A stretch of 64,000 bases of DNA. It comes from Pseudomonas sp. Irchel s3h17 (lineage in GTDB: Bacteria; Pseudomonadota; Gammaproteobacteria; Pseudomonadales; Pseudomonadaceae). How positions within the stretch are numbered: position 1 is the stretch's first letter; each line of letters starts with the position of its first letter. The stretch spans positions 203,693 through 267,692 of the forward strand of contig NZ_FYDL01000009.1 in assembly GCF_900187505.1 (NCBI RefSeq), read 5' to 3'. This document shows, in pieces, positions 61,865 through 64,000 of the stretch. Position numbers and translations under genes: made by a program. The notes under the pieces are model-generated. The model was given only the letters and a program-made list of their open reading frames with translations, was not told the origin of the DNA and ran no database searches.

Positions 61865-62623
61865 CTAGGCGATATGTCGCCAGTCGAGCCCTGAATCTTG
61901 ATCGGCCAGTTGCAGCCAGTCCGGGTCGCACCCGAGGGTGTCGACAAAACATTGCCGGGCCAGCTGCGGCAGGTTGTTCTTGCTGCTCAAGTGGGCCAGT
62001 ACCAGGTGTTGCAGGTTTTGCCAGCCCAACTCCGCCACCAGGCTTGCGGCCTGATGGTTATTCAAATGTCCCAGCTCGCCACCGACCCGCTGCTTGAGAA
62101 AGACCGGGTAGTGACCACGAGCCAACCGGTCGCGACAGTGGTTGGACTCGATCATCAATGCATCGAGGTCCTGATAGCCGTCCAGCACGGTGGAGCCATA
62201 CGAGCCCAGGTCGGTCAGCAGACCGAAACGCCGCGTACCGTCACTGAAGACGTACTGCGTAGGCTCCTGCGCATCGTGGGCCACGGCAATCACGCCAATG
62301 CTCAAGCCGCCGATCTGCAGCTGTTCACCACCGGCCACGAACCCTGCCGGTTCAACCGGCTTGCGCATCCCGCGCAAGGTGCCACGGCTGAGGTAAACAG
62401 GAATAGTGTAGCGCCGAGACAACAAACCCACGCCATGCACGTGGTCGGCATGTTCGTGGGTCACCAGTATCGCGCTCAGCTGCGTCGGGCTTACACCCAG
62501 GCGCAGTAGGCGTTTTTCGGTTTCCCGCAGGGAGAAACCACAATCGACCAGGATGTAGGTGTCATCACTGGCTATCAGCGTGCCGTTCCCTTGGCTACCG
62601 CTGCCGAGAACGGCGAAACGCAT
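61865..62623 (-). CDS. MBL-fold metallohydrolase (YycJ-like)
   Basis: This 252-residue metallo-beta-lactamase-fold protein has HEHADHVHG, MIESNHC and GHLNNHQA metal-binding blocks and an early GSGSQGNGTLI. It resembles YycJ/VicX-type or phosphodiesterase-like MBL proteins. It is between bamC and purC, 4 bp from bamC. Exact substrate unknown; DNA or a small-molecule ester is possible. Confidence 0.88.
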   Translation of the reverse strand: MRFAVLGSGSQGNGTLIASDDTYILVDCGFSLRETEKRLLRLGVSPTQLSAILVTHEHADHVHGVGLLSRRYTIPVYLSRGTLRGMRKPVEPAGFVAGGEQLQIGGLSIGVIAVAHDAQEPTQYVFSDGTRRFGLLTDLGSYGSTVLDGYQDLDALMIESNHCRDRLARGHYPVFLKQRVGGELGHLNNHQAASLVAELGWQNLQHLVLAHLSSKNNLPQLARQCFVDTLGCDPDWLQLADQDSGLDWRHIA

Positions 62624-62627
62624 CTGA

Positions 62628-63740
62628 TCAGCCCAGGTTGTCCTGAATCATGCCCAACACTTTGCGCGCCACATCAGCTGGCGCCACGGTGTTGATGTCT
62701 TTCTCGACGGTCACCTGGACGTTCTCGCCCACCTTGCTCAGGCGAACCTGATAACGCTCGGCACGTGCCTCGACTTCTTCCTTGGCCGGCGAGCTGCCGA
62801 ACAGGCTGGCGAAGAAGCCAGGCTTCTCGTTGCTCTCGGCTTTTTCGGCAAGGTTGATGTAGTACAGGCCCAGGCTGCGGTTGATGTCTTCAACCCGCCA
62901 TTCGCCCTGCTCCAGCGCACGCCCCACGCTCGACCAGGCACGATCGAGGTCGTTGCCCAGGTTGAGTACCGGGTTGCCGCTGCCGTCTTCGGTCAGGCTG
63001 ATCCGGCTTGGTGTATCGAAGTCACGGGAAGCGAGCATCGACACCGAACCGCCTTTCTCGGAGATGCGGCTCATGCTGACCAGCATGTCGTCGACCAGCG
63101 CGGCGTCCAGGCTGGTGTTGACCGAACGATTGGTGAACGCGACGTCCTCGGTGCTGCCGGCAGGACGCTCGGCGCTGACCACGTAGACTTCACTGGTGTT
63201 GCGCTGCACGCCTGGCTCGATACGCACCCGAACACGGCTTTCGCTGTCGGACGCGATACCGGCACTGGCCATGCGCTTGGCCATCGTCGCCGACAGGTCG
63301 TCGGAACGCTGCCAGGTCGTGGTGAACTCGCCGGTTTGCGGGCGCTGTTCATCCAGGCGGAAACCGTTGTCCTGGAAGAACTGCACCGCCACTGGCCAGA
63401 CTTCAGCCGGTGGGCGCTGGGCCATTACCCAACGCGAGTCGCCGCTTTTCTGCAGGCTGTAATCGCTGGCGTCGGCAATGCCCGACAAGGGCTGCGGACG
63501 AGGAACGATGTACTCACCCTTGACGCTGTCGTCGGCTACGTTGCGCGGAATCGGCAGCAAAGGGTCCAGGCGCTTGGCGGTCTGGACGTCCGGCGGCAGT
63601 TGCATCGGCGCAGTCTGTTGCGCGTTCAGGTAATCGCTACCACGGTCACGGAAATAACCTTCCGGGCCCCACAGCCATCCGCAGCCACTGGTGCTGGAGA
63701 TGATCAAGGCAAGTGCGGAAAGTCCGGCCATTCGCTTCAT
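62628..63740 (-). CDS. bamC: Outer-membrane assembly lipoprotein BamC
   Basis: This 370-residue lipoprotein has a signal peptide and lipobox ending near Cys20 (MKRMAGLSALALIISSTSGC), then the unstructured N-terminal segment (YFRDRGSDYLNAQQ) that sits on BamD, and two helix-grip domains (WPVAVQFFQDNGFRLDEQRPQ, and QGEWRVEDINRSLGLYYI). It belongs to the Bam complex that inserts outer-membrane barrels. It is 17 bp downstream of dapA. Confidence 0.93.
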   Translation of the reverse strand: MKRMAGLSALALIISSTSGCGWLWGPEGYFRDRGSDYLNAQQTAPMQLPPDVQTAKRLDPLLPIPRNVADDSVKGEYIVPRPQPLSGIADASDYSLQKSGDSRWVMAQRPPAEVWPVAVQFFQDNGFRLDEQRPQTGEFTTTWQRSDDLSATMAKRMASAGIASDSESRVRVRIEPGVQRNTSEVYVVSAERPAGSTEDVAFTNRSVNTSLDAALVDDMLVSMSRISEKGGSVSMLASRDFDTPSRISLTEDGSGNPVLNLGNDLDRAWSSVGRALEQGEWRVEDINRSLGLYYINLAEKAESNEKPGFFASLFGSSPAKEEVEARAERYQVRLSKVGENVQVTVEKDINTVAPADVARKVLGMIQDNLG

Positions 63741-63757
63741 GCGTTGTACTTCCTCAA

Positions 63758-64000
63758 TTAAACCAGTACACCGGACTGGCGCATGGCCTGTCGCAGCGGT
63801 TCGTGACAGGCTTCGCTGAGCCAGGTGAGCGGCAGACGGATACCGTCCGGCATCAAGCCCATCTCATGCAGCGCCCATTTCACGGGAATAGGGTTGGACT
63901 CGATAAACAGGGTTTTATTGAGTGGCATCAGTTTTTCGTGGATGGCGCGCGCGGTCTCGGCATCGCCCTTGAGGGCGGCGTCGCACAGGTCGGCCATCTC
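63758..64000 (-). CDS. dapA: 4-hydroxy-tetrahydrodipicolinate synthase, C-terminal part
   Basis: The C-terminal 80 residues of DapA (IESNPIPVKWALHEMGLMP, RLPLTWLSEACHEPLRQAMR) run off the right edge. DapA condenses pyruvate with aspartate semialdehyde in lysine and diaminopimelate synthesis; the lysine-forming Lys lies beyond the window. The dapA-bamC order is that of pseudomonads. Confidence 0.92.
   Translation of the reverse strand, partial: EMADLCDAALKGDAETARAIHEKLMPLNKTLFIESNPIPVKWALHEMGLMPDGIRLPLTWLSEACHEPLRQAMRQSGVLV

Overview
The window is a high-GC Pseudomonas chromosome segment, most like the P. fluorescens group. The basis is protein-level recognition (RNase D with YcgL and YcgN, the class II glutamine amidotransferase beside oligopeptidase B, and dapA-bamC-MBL-purC-tRNA-Ser) and the short palindromic REP elements built on the word GGGAGCAAGCTCCC that sit between many genes. 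No database search was possible, so family names rest on motif and sequence recognition.

Layout. (1) 1-4255: REP repeats, then a minus-strand operon for an MFS carrier and the three-subunit 5-oxoprolinase PxpA-PxpB-PxpC, with a divergent LysR regulator. (2) 5211-10580: a compact siderophore locus with a Fur-box-like site, one IucA/IucC-type (NIS) synthetase, an MFS exporter and a TonB-dependent receptor, closed by a strong hairpin. (3) 10599-27486: housekeeping and conserved genes, including the amidotransferase, oligopeptidase B, a cNMP-binding protein, a spermidine-synthase-like protein, YajD, a SpoU-type methyltransferase, a degenerate M1/M61-like protein, YcgN, a nitroreductase, a D-2-hydroxyacid dehydrogenase, YcgL, RNase D, an EptA-type phosphoethanolamine transferase and a glutamine-synthetase-family enzyme. 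(4) 28093-34420: transporters, two LysR regulators, a small tautomerase-like isomerase, an aminotransferase and the wreck of an amino-acid ABC permease. (5) 34588-38128: an accessory strip with a RelE/HigB-type toxin-antitoxin pair, an orphan Rhs/TccC-like core carrying an ADP-ribosyltransferase-like tip, an IS66 TnpB scrap and a structured DNA/RNA element ahead of a small gene. (6) 38133-60975: a prophage in the 3' end of tRNA-Ser(CGA), bounded by a 29-bp direct repeat. (7) 60950-64000: tRNA-Ser, purC, an MBL-fold hydrolase, bamC and the end of dapA.

The prophage keeps the lysogeny module (CI-like S24 repressor, Cro/YdaS-like repressor, CII-like protein), an early operon ending in a DUF1233-type excisionase and a tyrosine integrase, a tail-tip and tail-fibre module, and an endolysin with nested Rz/Rz1. 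It has no terminase, portal, capsid or head genes. The open reading frame of a primase-polymerase N-terminus runs straight into the C-terminus of a tape-measure gene at about 51035-51050, so one internal deletion appears to have removed the whole head block. The element is therefore probably a defective prophage.

The least explained parts are cargo. Between integrase and attR lies a tightly coupled three-gene minus-strand operon (58643-60665) that I cannot assign to any known system; its position is one where phages often carry defence genes. Near the other end an AT-rich pair includes a HEPN-type protein with an intact Rx4H motif (40881-42383). Next to that, two LexA-box-like sites flank a possible small RNA with a perfect terminator hairpin and sit upstream of a YedK/HMCES-type gene and a DNA adenine methylase, suggesting an SOS-responsive moron block.
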